Numbered from the stretch's first letter, positions 46,167-55,297 are shown. The stretch: DNA of 64,000 nt from Nitrospirae bacterium GWF2_44_13 (GCA_001805105.1 MHEE01000014.1:1-64000); one strand, 5' to 3'. The notes: generated by a model from the sequence alone, not told the origin. A program made the numbers and translations.

Positions 46167-47353
46167 ATTGGAAGAAATATCCCTAGTGCAAGAAAGAGTA
46201 TCCCGCCGGCAAGAAAGACCAGCAGAACCGGTTCAAGTGTTGTTGCAAGGTTTTTAATTGCATATTCGACCTCAAGGTCGTAATAGTCGGCTACCTTTGT
46301 AAGCATATCATCAAGCGCTCCTGTTTCCTCGCCAACAGCAACCATCTGCGTAACCATAGGCGGAAAGACCATTGTGCTTGCCATCGGCACAGCCAGCCCT
46401 TTTCCTTCACGCACGCTCTCTTTTATCACCTCAACCGCCCTTGCAATGATGATATTCCCGAGTGTGCCTGCAACTATGTCAAGCGCATGGAGCATTGGGA
46501 TGCCGCTGCTGTAAAGCGTAGAAAATATCCTTGCAAACCTTGACATAACAGTTTTCTCAACAACAGATCCGATTATCGGAACCTTGAGTTTAAACTTGTC
46601 CAGATTCCATCTACCGGACGGAGTCTTTATATATCCCCTGAATGCAAAAATAACGCCTGCCACAGCGGCTAATAGAAGCGGCCAGTATACCCTTATTGCT
46701 TTATTCAGGAATATAAGCACACGCGTCGGGAATGGAAGCTCTACTTTTGCAGATTGATATAACGAAGCAAATTTCGGAACAACAAATGTCGTGAGCACAA
46801 GGAAAGCGATTATCATGCTTATTATAACTATAACGGGGTATCTTGTTGCCGCCTTTACCCGCGCCCTTGTTGTCGCATCATGTTCCAGCAAAGATGACAG
46901 CCTATTAAGGATGTCGTCAAGCACTCCTGCCTCTTCGCCTACTTTTACCATGCTGATATAAAGCGTAGAGAATACCTTCGGGAATTTTGCCAGAGCATCG
47001 GAAAAAGAACTTCCCCTCTCCACCTCTCTTCTTATTTCTTCTATTATCTTGCGGAGCTTTCTGCTTTTAGTCTGTTCCGCGAGTGTGTCCAGGCTTCTGA
47101 TAAAGGATATGCCTGATGTAACAAGCGTTGCAAGCTGTCGGCTGAACACAATGAGATCTTCATCCTTTATCTTGTCAAAAATCTGCCATCCGCTCTCACC
47201 TGAAGATTTAGTCTCTTCTTCCGCTTCTATTTTTATAGGGGTATACCCTTTGGAAAAAAGCTGCTCTGCAACTGAGTCGGCGTTGGGAGCATCAATAACA
47301 CCACTTATAATCTCTCCTATTTGATTCCTTACTTTATAGCTATACGTTGGCAT
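46136..47353 (-). CDS. pilC: Type IV pilus/type II secretion inner-membrane protein (PilC/GspF)
   Basis: 405 residues, two T2SSF repeats (FSRQLATLVTSGISFIRSLD and FARIFSTLYSSGIPMLHALD), three membrane helices, and the Gly-Ala loops VGEEAGVLDDILNRLS and VGEETGALDDMLTKVA. It forms the platform for the assembly ATPase. Downstream of pilB. Confidence 0.93.
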   Translation of the reverse strand: MPTYSYKVRNQIGEIISGVIDAPNADSVAEQLFSKGYTPIKIEAEEETKSSGESGWQIFDKIKDEDLIVFSRQLATLVTSGISFIRSLDTLAEQTKSRKLRKIIEEIRREVERGSSFSDALAKFPKVFSTLYISMVKVGEEAGVLDDILNRLSSLLEHDATTRARVKAATRYPVIVIISMIIAFLVLTTFVVPKFASLYQSAKVELPFPTRVLIFLNKAIRVYWPLLLAAVAGVIFAFRGYIKTPSGRWNLDKFKLKVPIIGSVVEKTVMSRFARIFSTLYSSGIPMLHALDIVAGTLGNIIIARAVEVIKESVREGKGLAVPMASTMVFPPMVTQMVAVGEETGALDDMLTKVADYYDLEVEYAIKNLATTLEPVLLVFLAGGILFLALGIFLPIWDMMKVMRR

Positions 47354-47367
47354 ATCACTTATTTTTT

Positions 47368-47402
47368 AGTTCTCACTTCTCACTTTTAACTTCCTATTCT
47401 GT
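47368..47402. repeat. Heptamer array at the pilB-pilC junction
   Basis: Units AGTTCTC, ACTTCTC, ACTTTTA, ACTTCCT, ATTCTGT. It fills the gap before pilC and runs into the last codons of pilB. Confidence 0.7.
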
Positions 47403-49070
47403 CTCCTGCGTCACTCTCATTACTTCTTCAATCGTCGTAATCCCATCCACTGCTTTCAAGAGGCCTTCCTGCCTCATAGTTCTAAAGCCTTCCTTTACCG
47501 CCTGTGCCTTTATCTCGCTTGCAGGAGCTTTCTCAATTATCAGTTTTTTTATTCCCTCTGTAACCAGAAGGAGTTCAAATAATCCTTCTCTTCCGAGGTA
47601 TCCCGTGAAGCGGCACTCGCTGCAGCCCTTGCCGTGGAGGAGAACCTTCCCTTTAATTCCCACACGCCTTAACATATCTTCGTCAGCAGTATAGCTTTCT
47701 TTGCAGTAAGGGCATATCTTTACAATAAGCCTTTGGCCTAAAACGCCGATAAGAGAAGATGTTATAAGGAATGGTTCTATTCCCATATCTATCAGACGGG
47801 CTATGGCCCCGACCGCTTCATTTGTATGAAGGGTACTGAGAACAAGATGCCCTGTAAGCGCTGCATGTGTTGCTATTGACGCTGTTTCAGTATCCCTTAT
47901 CTCACCGACCATTATTACATCAGGGTCCTGCCTGAGAATGGACCTCAACCCTGATGAGAATGTCAGCCCTGCCTTTGGATTAACCTGCACCTGATTTATA
48001 TTAGGCAGGTTATATTCTATGGGATCCTCTATTGTCACTATGTTTTTCTCTGCTGCGCTTATCTTACGCAGAGACGAATACATCGTTGTTGTCTTGCCGC
48101 AGCCCGTGGGCCCGGTTGAGAGTACAAACCCGTAAGGCATGCTGATCAGCTTTTCATATGCCTCAAGCACACTTTTCGTGAACCCAAGCTGGCTGAGCGT
48201 GAGTTGAGGAAGACCTGATGTTTTCTCAAGCAGCCTCAGCACCATTTTTTCGCCGTGATGCGTCGGCAGAGTCGATGCCCTTACATCAAATTGTCTGCCC
48301 TCAACATTTATAGGAAATCTTCCATCCTGTGGCACTCTCTTTTCAGCTATATCCATTCCTGAAAGTATCTTTATCCTTGAGACAATGCCCGAATGAAGGT
48401 GCTTGGGAGGTTTCATAATATCATGCAGCTTCCCGTCAATCCTGAACCTTACACGGATGGAATCCTCATAGGGTTCTACGTGTATGTCGCTGGCCCTGTC
48501 CTTTACAGCCTGTGTAACCACTGTATTGACGAGCTTAACAATTGGGGTGTCTTCAACCATCGCCTCTGCTGCAGCAACAATCTTTTCCTTTTCAGGATAG
48601 TAAACATCTGCAGCCTTAACAACCTCATCCATCTCTCCTCTGGTATAATATTGGTCAAGCGCCCGGAGAAGATCAGATTCTGTTATAACTACTGTATCCA
48701 CAGGCATCCTTGTGGCCCGTTTTATCTCATCTGCCGCAAAGACATTGAGCGGGTCAGACATTGCAATAGTAAGCCTTCCGTTATTAATCTCAAGAGGCAG
48801 CGCCCTGTGTTTACGCGCAAGAGACTCCGGCACCAAATCTAAGACTCCCGGAGCTACAGACATAGACCGCAGTTCTTTAAACGGCAGCCCCATCTGCGCG
48901 CTGAGCGCCCTTGCCATGACTTCTTCTGTAATAACCCCGAGGCTGACAAGTGTTTCTCCAAGCCTTTTGCCAAGCCTCTTCTGTTCCTGCATGGCCTTAT
49001 CACGCTGTTCAACGGTTATTACCCCTGCTTCTATCAGGAGTTCTCCTAAATATTTTTTTCTCATCACCAT
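47394..49070 (-). CDS. pilB: Pilus assembly/type II secretion ATPase (PilB/GspE)
   Basis: 558 residues. N-terminal MshEN domain (about 1-150, KRLGETLVSLGVITEEVMAR), then the ATPase core: Walker A GPTGCGKTTTMYSSL, Asp box, GEIRDTETA and a zinc site with CPYC and CSEC. It powers pilin polymerisation or secretion. MshEN domains often bind c-di-GMP, which fits the HD-GYP proteins in this window. Whether pilus or T2SS cannot be settled here as no pilin or secretin gene is visible. Confidence 0.93.
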   Translation of the reverse strand: MVMRKKYLGELLIEAGVITVEQRDKAMQEQKRLGKRLGETLVSLGVITEEVMARALSAQMGLPFKELRSMSVAPGVLDLVPESLARKHRALPLEINNGRLTIAMSDPLNVFAADEIKRATRMPVDTVVITESDLLRALDQYYTRGEMDEVVKAADVYYPEKEKIVAAAEAMVEDTPIVKLVNTVVTQAVKDRASDIHVEPYEDSIRVRFRIDGKLHDIMKPPKHLHSGIVSRIKILSGMDIAEKRVPQDGRFPINVEGRQFDVRASTLPTHHGEKMVLRLLEKTSGLPQLTLSQLGFTKSVLEAYEKLISMPYGFVLSTGPTGCGKTTTMYSSLRKISAAEKNIVTIEDPIEYNLPNINQVQVNPKAGLTFSSGLRSILRQDPDVIMVGEIRDTETASIATHAALTGHLVLSTLHTNEAVGAIARLIDMGIEPFLITSSLIGVLGQRLIVKICPYCKESYTADEDMLRRVGIKGKVLLHGKGCSECRFTGYLGREGLFELLLVTEGIKKLIIEKAPASEIKAQAVKEGFRTMRQEGLLKAVDGITTIEEVMRVTQETE

Positions 49071-49072
49071 AT

Positions 49073-51169
49073 TTATTTCCTCGCAGAATAAGAGCCGAGT
49101 CCGAGCAAATCAAACGTAACAAAGACACTAATCTCGCTTGGCTTGTTGTTTACCTCATCAGGAGGCTTTCTGTTAACCATTATTGTCATTCCCCAACACT
49201 GTTGAAGATACTTCATGATAAACGAAGAATCCCTCATTCCTCCTCCTTTAGAATCATACCAAAGTTTAACCTCAGCGGACAAGTTTTTAGAATGAGTATA
49301 CCCGACCCCTATATCGTAGAACATAGTATTGTTAGGCTGGTTGTACCTCTCCCCAAAGGAAAATGCAAATTTTTTAAAAGGGATTGAGACGCTTGAGTTT
49401 ATAGTCTCCATACGGTCTGTATAGTGATTATAAGAGGCATCAGCAGTTACAGGGAAAGGCCTTGGAATATATGCTGACACACTTAACGGAGAAAGCGGAA
49501 CGTCCCGTTCATATGTATTATATGACTCCGACACGCTTACGGTAAGGAACTCTCCCTTTTTATCAAGGAGGCGGTTTGTAAGAGACATTCCTATTGTTGA
49601 CTGCTTTGTAGAAAGTTCCGTGGAATCAAACAGCGGAACATTTTTAATCCATGGCACAAAAGTATATCCCAAAGAAGGTTCAATGCCGTGGGTAAAATTC
49701 TCGCTATATTTTTTTATGAACCGGCTGGACGCTGTGATATTGTAGTCAAACATATCTCTGTGCACTGAACTCTTAAAGCCCTCGTCAGCATTGTCCTGTA
49801 AGGAATATACTGTTTCTCTCAGCCCGAGATTCTGGAATATAATAACTCTGTCGCCGAAGGAATGAGAAAGTTTGGGATAAATATCAAGACGCTGTCCTGA
49901 TACGCCTTTGTCCCTTGCGAAGTTTGAGGCAGATGATGTCATTGAGAAAACCAAAGGGCCTGCGCTGGATGGATTAACAACATACCCTAATTCAGGCAGT
50001 CTCTGAGCTACCGCTGAATTATGACTCCCGTCTTTAAGGTCAATAATATACTGCGACATGAGGTAAAGGCGTGAATTGTCCGAAGGAAGCGTCAGTTCGC
50101 CGGTTGATTCAAGAAATCTGTTTACCCTTTCATCGCGGTGCATGCTGAATTCCCTGTAAAAATTTTCTTCACTTAACAGATTAATATTCCAGTATCCGGA
50201 AAGACCATCCTTGCTCCTTTTCGAATGGGTAGACTTAAGTTCATAAAAATCCAGTTCTGCCTTTTTGTCTCGGAAGTGATAGAGCCAGTGTTTGCCCTCC
50301 ACATTTCCGGGCGCTACATATCTATATTCAGCCCCTTCTCCCAAGCCTGCTTTTGTATACCAGTCAACAATAAATGTCGCGTCCTTGTCTTCATCTATCG
50401 CCCAGAAAAACGGCTGCCTGTAATAGAATCCTTTTGACTGTGTATGACCAAATACAGGTGTCAGAAGCCCTGTTTTTCTTTCGGTAAGTGCAGGCCCCAA
50501 GAGATAAGGCGTATATAAAAAAGGGAAGTCTTTGACATGGAAAGTGGCATCACGCACCTTGAAGCGGTCTCCGATAATTATGTCAGCAGTCCTGCCTTTG
50601 ATACACCACTCAGGAGAGGGATTTTCGCATGTTGTTATTGATGCCTTTTTAATGAAATATTCCTTTTCTCCTTTCTTTTCTATCTCTTCACCTGAGACAC
50701 GGAACTTTTCTTTTTTTGAGAAAATCTCCGCATTATAAAAAGTGCCTTTTTTTGTATTGAGATTAAACTCTGCCTTTTCTGCTTTAAGGATTATATCAGG
50801 GGTGTCGAATATCACATTGCCTTCAGGAAAGACATTTGATGTCTTCTCATCATACTGCATCTCATTTGCAATCATTATTGTCTCGCCTTGTTCAACAAGC
50901 ACAGAGCCTTTTGCCGTATACATTGATGTGCTTTTTTCATACTTTAAAGAATCTGATGTTATGAATGTCGGAGGCTCTTCAGCAAAACAGTAAACAGCAG
51001 ACTGCAGGCAGCAGACACTAAAGAGTAATAAAAAAAACAGGAAAGAATGATACATGATACATGATACATGATACATGATACTTTTCTTTTTATATGCCGT
51101 ATCCTGCATTCTGTCTCCTCGGCGACTCGCCTGAGGCGAGAATCCTGCATCTTGCATCGTGTGTTTCAT
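49073..51169 (-). CDS. lptD: LPS-assembly outer-membrane protein LptD
   Basis: About 698 residues from ATG 51169, fixed by the ATGA overlap with the folC stop. An LptA-like N-domain (FITSDSLKYEKSTSMYTAKG, GNVIFDTPDIILKAEKAEF) precedes a C-terminal beta barrel rich in aromatic-ended strands. It inserts LPS in the outer leaflet. The first 65 residues, before and inside the hydrophobic signal (FLFFLLLFSVCC), are encoded almost wholly by heptamer arrays and a palindrome. The signal still looks usable. Confidence 0.9.
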   Translation of the reverse strand: MKHTMQDAGFSPQASRRGDRMQDTAYKKKSIMYHVSCIMYHSFLFFLLLFSVCCLQSAVYCFAEEPPTFITSDSLKYEKSTSMYTAKGSVLVEQGETIMIANEMQYDEKTSNVFPEGNVIFDTPDIILKAEKAEFNLNTKKGTFYNAEIFSKKEKFRVSGEEIEKKGEKEYFIKKASITTCENPSPEWCIKGRTADIIIGDRFKVRDATFHVKDFPFLYTPYLLGPALTERKTGLLTPVFGHTQSKGFYYRQPFFWAIDEDKDATFIVDWYTKAGLGEGAEYRYVAPGNVEGKHWLYHFRDKKAELDFYELKSTHSKRSKDGLSGYWNINLLSEENFYREFSMHRDERVNRFLESTGELTLPSDNSRLYLMSQYIIDLKDGSHNSAVAQRLPELGYVVNPSSAGPLVFSMTSSASNFARDKGVSGQRLDIYPKLSHSFGDRVIIFQNLGLRETVYSLQDNADEGFKSSVHRDMFDYNITASSRFIKKYSENFTHGIEPSLGYTFVPWIKNVPLFDSTELSTKQSTIGMSLTNRLLDKKGEFLTVSVSESYNTYERDVPLSPLSVSAYIPRPFPVTADASYNHYTDRMETINSSVSIPFKKFAFSFGERYNQPNNTMFYDIGVGYTHSKNLSAEVKLWYDSKGGGMRDSSFIMKYLQQCWGMTIMVNRKPPDEVNNKPSEISVFVTFDLLGLGSYSARK
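50988..51029. repeat. Heptamer array inside lptD (unit CAGCAGA)
   Basis: Units CAGTAAA, CAGCAGA, CTGCAGG, CAGCAGA, CACTAAA, GAGTAAT. It encodes the last part of the signal sequence. Confidence 0.75.
51049..51083. repeat. Heptamer array inside lptD (unit GATACAT)
   Basis: GATACAT four times without a change, then GATACTT. The cleanest array in the window. Confidence 0.95.
51099..51167. repeat. Composite: heptamer array split by a double-hairpin element (lptD 5' end)
   Basis: Units GTATCCT, GCATTCT, GTCTCCT (51099-51119), then the 20-bp hairpin element at 51121-51140 shared with slt, then GAATCCT, GCATCTT, GCATCGT, GTGTTTC. The palindrome looks as if it was inserted into a pre-existing array. 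Confidence 0.75.
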
Positions 51170-52518
51170 AGTGTTTCCCTCAAACTCGAAAAAATCCCTC
51201 TTCCACAAAGTATTTCCTTTGCTTCGCCTATAGTGTAAAACGAGCCTGTAATCAGGAGGAGTTCGGAGTTTTTTGCTGAAGGCTGAGGGCTGAACGCTGA
51301 AAGGTTAATTGCCATATCAATTGCCTCTTTCACAGTCGGCGCCAGATGGATATTCGTAAATCCCATCCCTGCTGCACACTCTGCAAGTTTCTGCGGTGAT
51401 GCTGCCCTCTCATAAGCGGGCGCTGTCAATATAATTTCAGCGGCAAGGGGCAGAAGCGGCGCCATTATCCCTCTTACGTTTTTATCAGACATGATGCCTG
51501 CAATCAATATTATTCTCCTGTATTTCTTGAAAAAAATTTCCCTAAGCGCATCGGCAAGAATTTTCGCAGCCGAAGGGTTATGCGCCCCGTCAATCAAAAT
51601 CAGCGGTTCCTTTGAGATGAATTCGAGCCTGCCCTGCCATTTTATATTTCCAAGCCCATTTCTGATAGCGTGATGCGTGATGCATGATGCGTGATGCGAA
51701 GATTTCTTAGAAACAATTTCAATCGTTTTTAGCGCAAGAGACGCATTCAACACCTGATGCCTGCCGGGAAGTGCTATAACCAAATCCTCGAAACAACTAT
51801 CGCCGTTATAATTAAAAACACTTCCACTCGTATCCTCTGACTTTATTGCCACTGAAAAATCCCTTCCATAAATAAAAAGGTCGGCATTCTTTTCTCCGGC
51901 TCTCCTTTCAATTACATTCATTACAGACAGCTCCTGCGCTGACGTAATAACAGGGACACCATCCTTTATTATCCCTGCCTTTTCTTCTGCAATCGCTGAG
52001 ATGGTATTGCCGAGAAATTCGCTGTGGTCATAATTGATACTTGTTATAACAGCTGCCTCAGGCAACAGAACATTTGTTGCATCAAGCCGTCCGCCCATCC
52101 CTGTCTCGACTACTGCCCAGTCAATGTTTTTCCTCTTAAAATACAGCAGCCCCATCGCAGTTACAAACTCAAAGAAAGTAGGATTCAGCTCAGAGCCTTC
52201 TATTTTGCTTCTTATCTCTTCTGTGAGTTCAACTACCTCCCACTCTGTTATCTCTTCATTATTGACCCTGATCCTCTCTGTGAAACTTACAAGATGCGGA
52301 GATGTAAACAATCCCGTCCTGAACCCCGCAGCCTGCAATATTGAAGCTATCATTGCTGATGTAGAGCCTTTCCCGTTTGTCCCTGCAACATGGATAGAGT
52401 GAAATTTTTCCTGCGGATTGCCAAGTAGAGAAAGCAGTTTCACGGTGTTATCAAGCCCCAGCTTGATACCGTGTTTCTGAAGCCCGTAGAGATAATCTAT
52501 TGCACCGGCGTAACCCAT
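51166..52518 (-). CDS. folC: Folylpolyglutamate synthase / dihydrofolate synthase
   Basis: 450 residues. Mur-ligase fold: P-loop VAGTNGKGSTSAMIA, TSPHLVSFTERI, the carbamylated-Lys region AEEKAGIIKDGVP and LIDGAHNPSAAK. Adds glutamate to folates and forms dihydrofolate. Two heptamer arrays are in frame: one encodes SHHASCITHHAIR in the middle, the other SAFSPQPSAKN near the end; core motifs are intact. Confidence 0.95.
   Translation of the reverse strand: MGYAGAIDYLYGLQKHGIKLGLDNTVKLLSLLGNPQEKFHSIHVAGTNGKGSTSAMIASILQAAGFRTGLFTSPHLVSFTERIRVNNEEITEWEVVELTEEIRSKIEGSELNPTFFEFVTAMGLLYFKRKNIDWAVVETGMGGRLDATNVLLPEAAVITSINYDHSEFLGNTISAIAEEKAGIIKDGVPVITSAQELSVMNVIERRAGEKNADLFIYGRDFSVAIKSEDTSGSVFNYNGDSCFEDLVIALPGRHQVLNASLALKTIEIVSKKSSHHASCITHHAIRNGLGNIKWQGRLEFISKEPLILIDGAHNPSAAKILADALREIFFKKYRRIILIAGIMSDKNVRGIMAPLLPLAAEIILTAPAYERAASPQKLAECAAGMGFTNIHLAPTVKEAIDMAINLSAFSPQPSAKNSELLLITGSFYTIGEAKEILCGRGIFSSLRETL
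51275..51302. repeat. Heptamer array inside folC (unit GCTGAAG)
   Basis: Units GCTGAAG, GCTGAGG, GCTGAAC, GCTGAAA. Confidence 0.85.
51670..51697. repeat. Heptamer array inside folC (unit GTGATGC)
   Basis: Units GTGATGC, GTGATGC, ATGATGC, GTGATGC. Confidence 0.9.
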
Positions 52519-52608
52519 AAGTGCAATATTTTACATTAAATGAGATAAAAGTAAGAAGAGGGAAATAAAAAAACTTCACAGGCTATAAACTGTTGCGAAG
52601 CGAATTTC

Positions 52609-53439
52609 TTACGAAAGGAATTCTATGAGTTTTGCGAGAGTCTTTTTCATGTCTTCTCTGCTGACAACCATATCTATCAACCCGTGCTCAAAAAGGAACT
52701 CCGCCCTCTGAAAATTATCAGGGAGCTGCTGTTTCATTGTCTGCTCTATGACACGCGGGCCTGCGAACCCTATCAGGCTTCTCGGCTCAGCAATTATTAC
52801 GTCTCCGATTGTGGCAAAACTCGCGGCAACGCCGCCGAATGTCGGGTCGGCAAGAACAGAGATATATGGAATGCCGTTATCCTTGAGCCTTCCTATCGCC
52901 GCAGAAACCTTTGCCATCTGCATAAGAGAGAATATCCCTTCCTGCATCCTTGCGCCGCCTGACGATGCAATGCTTATTAATGGTATCCTTTTTTCAAGCG
53001 CTGTTTCTGCAGCCCTTGTAATTTTTTCTCCGACAACAGAACCCATGCTTCCGCCCATGAACGAGAAATCCATCACGGTAAGGATAACAGGAAAACCGTT
53101 TACCGCTGCCTCGCCTGAGACAACAGCTTCAGAAAGACTGCTCTTGTTCCGGTTTGCCTGCAGCCTTTCAGGATACGTAAGAGAATCTTTAAAGTTCAGC
53201 GGATCTCCTGAACACATATCTGCGTCAAACTCCGCAAAACTTCCTGTGTCCGCAAGAAGCCCAATTCTTTCTTTAGCGCTTATTCTGAAATGGTAATCAC
53301 ACTTCGGACAGACTTTAAGATTCTTGTCTATCTCTTTTTTGTAAACAATCTCTTTGCAGTTATCGCACTTTACCCAGAGGCCTTCAGGTATCTTTACCTT
53401 TTTCTGCAGTTTTGGTTCTTTTAATTTTTTAAACCACAT
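52609..53439 (-). CDS. accD: Acetyl-CoA carboxylase carboxyltransferase subunit beta
   Basis: 276 residues. A four-Cys zinc ribbon (CDNC...CPKC, about 25-47) precedes the crotonase-like carboxyltransferase domain (SFMGGSMGSVVGEKI, SSGGARMQEG, ADPTFGGVAASFA). First committed step of fatty acid synthesis, using biotin attached by BirA. Start overlaps the upstream stop as TAATG. Confidence 0.96.
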   Translation of the reverse strand: MWFKKLKEPKLQKKVKIPEGLWVKCDNCKEIVYKKEIDKNLKVCPKCDYHFRISAKERIGLLADTGSFAEFDADMCSGDPLNFKDSLTYPERLQANRNKSSLSEAVVSGEAAVNGFPVILTVMDFSFMGGSMGSVVGEKITRAAETALEKRIPLISIASSGGARMQEGIFSLMQMAKVSAAIGRLKDNGIPYISVLADPTFGGVAASFATIGDVIIAEPRSLIGFAGPRVIEQTMKQQLPDNFQRAEFLFEHGLIDMVVSREDMKKTLAKLIEFLS

Positions 53440-54206
53440 TAGATATTTATAACCTCGCCGTCTTTAAGCAGCCTGATATTGGGAATTCCGAGCTTCTTAA
53501 TCTCGGACCTTATGGTTTTGAGATGCTGCGGCTTAGGATGCGTTATCAGTATTTTGTCAGGAGGCATCTTTATCTTATCCAGCTCTTTCCTGAGAAGCTT
53601 TGGAGTTAAATGCCCTGTCTCAAGAGCCAGAGCCTCCATTTTGTTTGGAAAAGAGACTTCTATTATGGCACGGTCTATCTTTGCTCTGCCTGCTTCCTTC
53701 CATATAGCATGTGTCGGCCCTGTATCGCCTGTATAAAGGAGTCTCTTGCCTCTTCTGTCCTGAATTATATAACCTGTTGCAGGAACCGAATGGTTGACTC
53801 TGTATGCGGTAATTTTATAGCCGTTAATTTCTATCTGCTTGCCGGGCTTCACCTCTAAAAATTTTATTACAGCCTTTTCAACATTCGGTATCATTGTGAA
53901 ATCAGGCCATATCTTATTATTTAAGAGATTGTTTTTCAGCGACTTCAAAACCGGCGCAATCCCTATCACCGTGACATTGTGCCTCTTGTTTTTTATAATT
54001 ATGTTATCCGCAAGGAAAGGTATTCCTCTTATATGGTCAAGATGAGCATGGGAAACAACAATATGCCGTATCTTCCACTGGGCATTCTCAGAGAGGGAAG
54101 CTCCGATGGTCCCGGCATCAAGCAATATTTTTCCGTCAATCAAGAAACCCGGAGGGTTAAACCCCGGAAATTCTGCTCCTGAACATCCGAGAACTTCTAT
54201 TTTCAT
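53439..54206 (-). CDS. Metallo-beta-lactamase-fold hydrolase (RNase Z / class II cAMP PDE-like)
   Basis: About 255 residues from ATG 54206 (MKIEVLGCSGAEFPGFNPPG). Metal motif SHAHLDHIRG, then LLYTGDTGPT, EVSFPNK and THPKPQH. The long-glycine start and layout fit the class II cyclic-nucleotide phosphodiesterase group, but substrate is not certain. ATGA overlap with the HD-GYP gene upstream suggests coupled expression of two possible nucleotide-signal enzymes. Confidence 0.8.
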   Translation of the reverse strand: MKIEVLGCSGAEFPGFNPPGFLIDGKILLDAGTIGASLSENAQWKIRHIVVSHAHLDHIRGIPFLADNIIIKNKRHNVTVIGIAPVLKSLKNNLLNNKIWPDFTMIPNVEKAVIKFLEVKPGKQIEINGYKITAYRVNHSVPATGYIIQDRRGKRLLYTGDTGPTHAIWKEAGRAKIDRAIIEVSFPNKMEALALETGHLTPKLLRKELDKIKMPPDKILITHPKPQHLKTIRSEIKKLGIPNIRLLKDGEVINI

Positions 54207-55297
54207 AGCACAATCTCCATTTCTCTCCACGCTTTTAAAAATGCATTTACAACCGAAGGGTCAAACTGCCTGCCCGCATGTTTTTTTAATTCAGCAAATG
54301 CATCATCTGCAGTGCGCGCTTTTCTGTACGGCCTGTCAGTTGTCATGGCGTCAAATGTGTCGGCAACCGCAATAATCCGCGCTGCTAAGGGTATATCGTT
54401 ATCTTTTAGACCGTCAGGATATCCTGTCCCGTCATATTTCTCGTGGTGTCCCCTCATACCCGGAATAACATCCTTCAGTTGCTTAACATGACTGAGTATC
54501 TCTGAGCCGTATTTGGGATGCAGATTCATTGCCTCAATTTCTCCACCTTCAAGCTTGCCGTCTTTTAGAAGAACGTTGTCTCTTACCCCTATCTTCCCGA
54601 TGTCATGGAGTATAGCAGAAAGTTTTAAATTTTCAAGCTCTGCCCTGCTAAGCCCGAGCATGCGTCCTATAGCAAGACTGTAGTTCATAACCCTTTTTGT
54701 GTGGCCTCCTGTGTAAGGGTCTCTTTTTTCAATGGTCTCTGCAAGCGCCTGGGCTGTCCCGTAAAATGTATCTTTAAGTTCCTGATAAAGGTTTGCATTT
54801 TCTATCGCAACAGCCACCTGATTTGCAAGCGCGCACAGTATCTCCAGGTCCTCATTATCAAAACTCCCTGCCTTTTTGTTTATTGTCTGGAGCGCTCCGA
54901 GAATCTCCTCTTTTGTTTTTACGGGCACACATATCATGTTTCTTGTAAAGAATTCGCTTCTGTCATCTGCGCCCCTGAAAAACCTCGGGTCTGACTGAAC
55001 ATCATGCACTATGACAGGCTTCCCCTTTTCAACAACCCAGCCGGCTATGCCCTCGCCTTTTTTAAGCCGTATCTCTTTGACCTTCTCTCCCTTGTCTCCA
55101 AGAGCAACTTCAAAAAAAAGCTCGCTGTTTTCCTTGTCCTTGAGAATGAGGCTGCCCGCTTCAGCATTCACAAGCCGCGTTGCCGCCTCAATCGCCCGGA
55201 TTCTAACTTCACGCGTATCAAGCGTGGAAATTACCAGAGATGTAAGCTCCATAAGCGTATTAAGCTGTGCCGGTTTTCTGTCGGAGACCCCGTTCAT
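54203..55297 (-). CDS. GAF and HD-GYP domain protein (probable c-di-GMP phosphodiesterase)
   Basis: 364 residues. GAF domain at about 25-170 (AGSLILKDKENSELFFEVAL, RNMICVPVKTKEEILGALQT), then HD-GYP: GGHTKRVMNYS, LHDIGKIGVRD, HHEKYDGTGYPDGLKDND, ADTFDAMTTDRPYRK. The GAF domain probably senses a small ligand and controls hydrolysis of c-di-GMP. It sits between trpA (4-bp overlap) and the MBL gene, an unusual place for a signalling enzyme. Confidence 0.93.
   Translation of the reverse strand: MNGVSDRKPAQLNTLMELTSLVISTLDTREVRIRAIEAATRLVNAEAGSLILKDKENSELFFEVALGDKGEKVKEIRLKKGEGIAGWVVEKGKPVIVHDVQSDPRFFRGADDRSEFFTRNMICVPVKTKEEILGALQTINKKAGSFDNEDLEILCALANQVAVAIENANLYQELKDTFYGTAQALAETIEKRDPYTGGHTKRVMNYSLAIGRMLGLSRAELENLKLSAILHDIGKIGVRDNVLLKDGKLEGGEIEAMNLHPKYGSEILSHVKQLKDVIPGMRGHHEKYDGTGYPDGLKDNDIPLAARIIAVADTFDAMTTDRPYRKARTADDAFAELKKHAGRQFDPSVVNAFLKAWREMEIVL

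Noticed and set aside
49073-51700. Repeat arrays as a CRISPR
   Set aside because: Units are 7 bp and contiguous with no spacers of 25-40 bp, and no cas gene is in the window.
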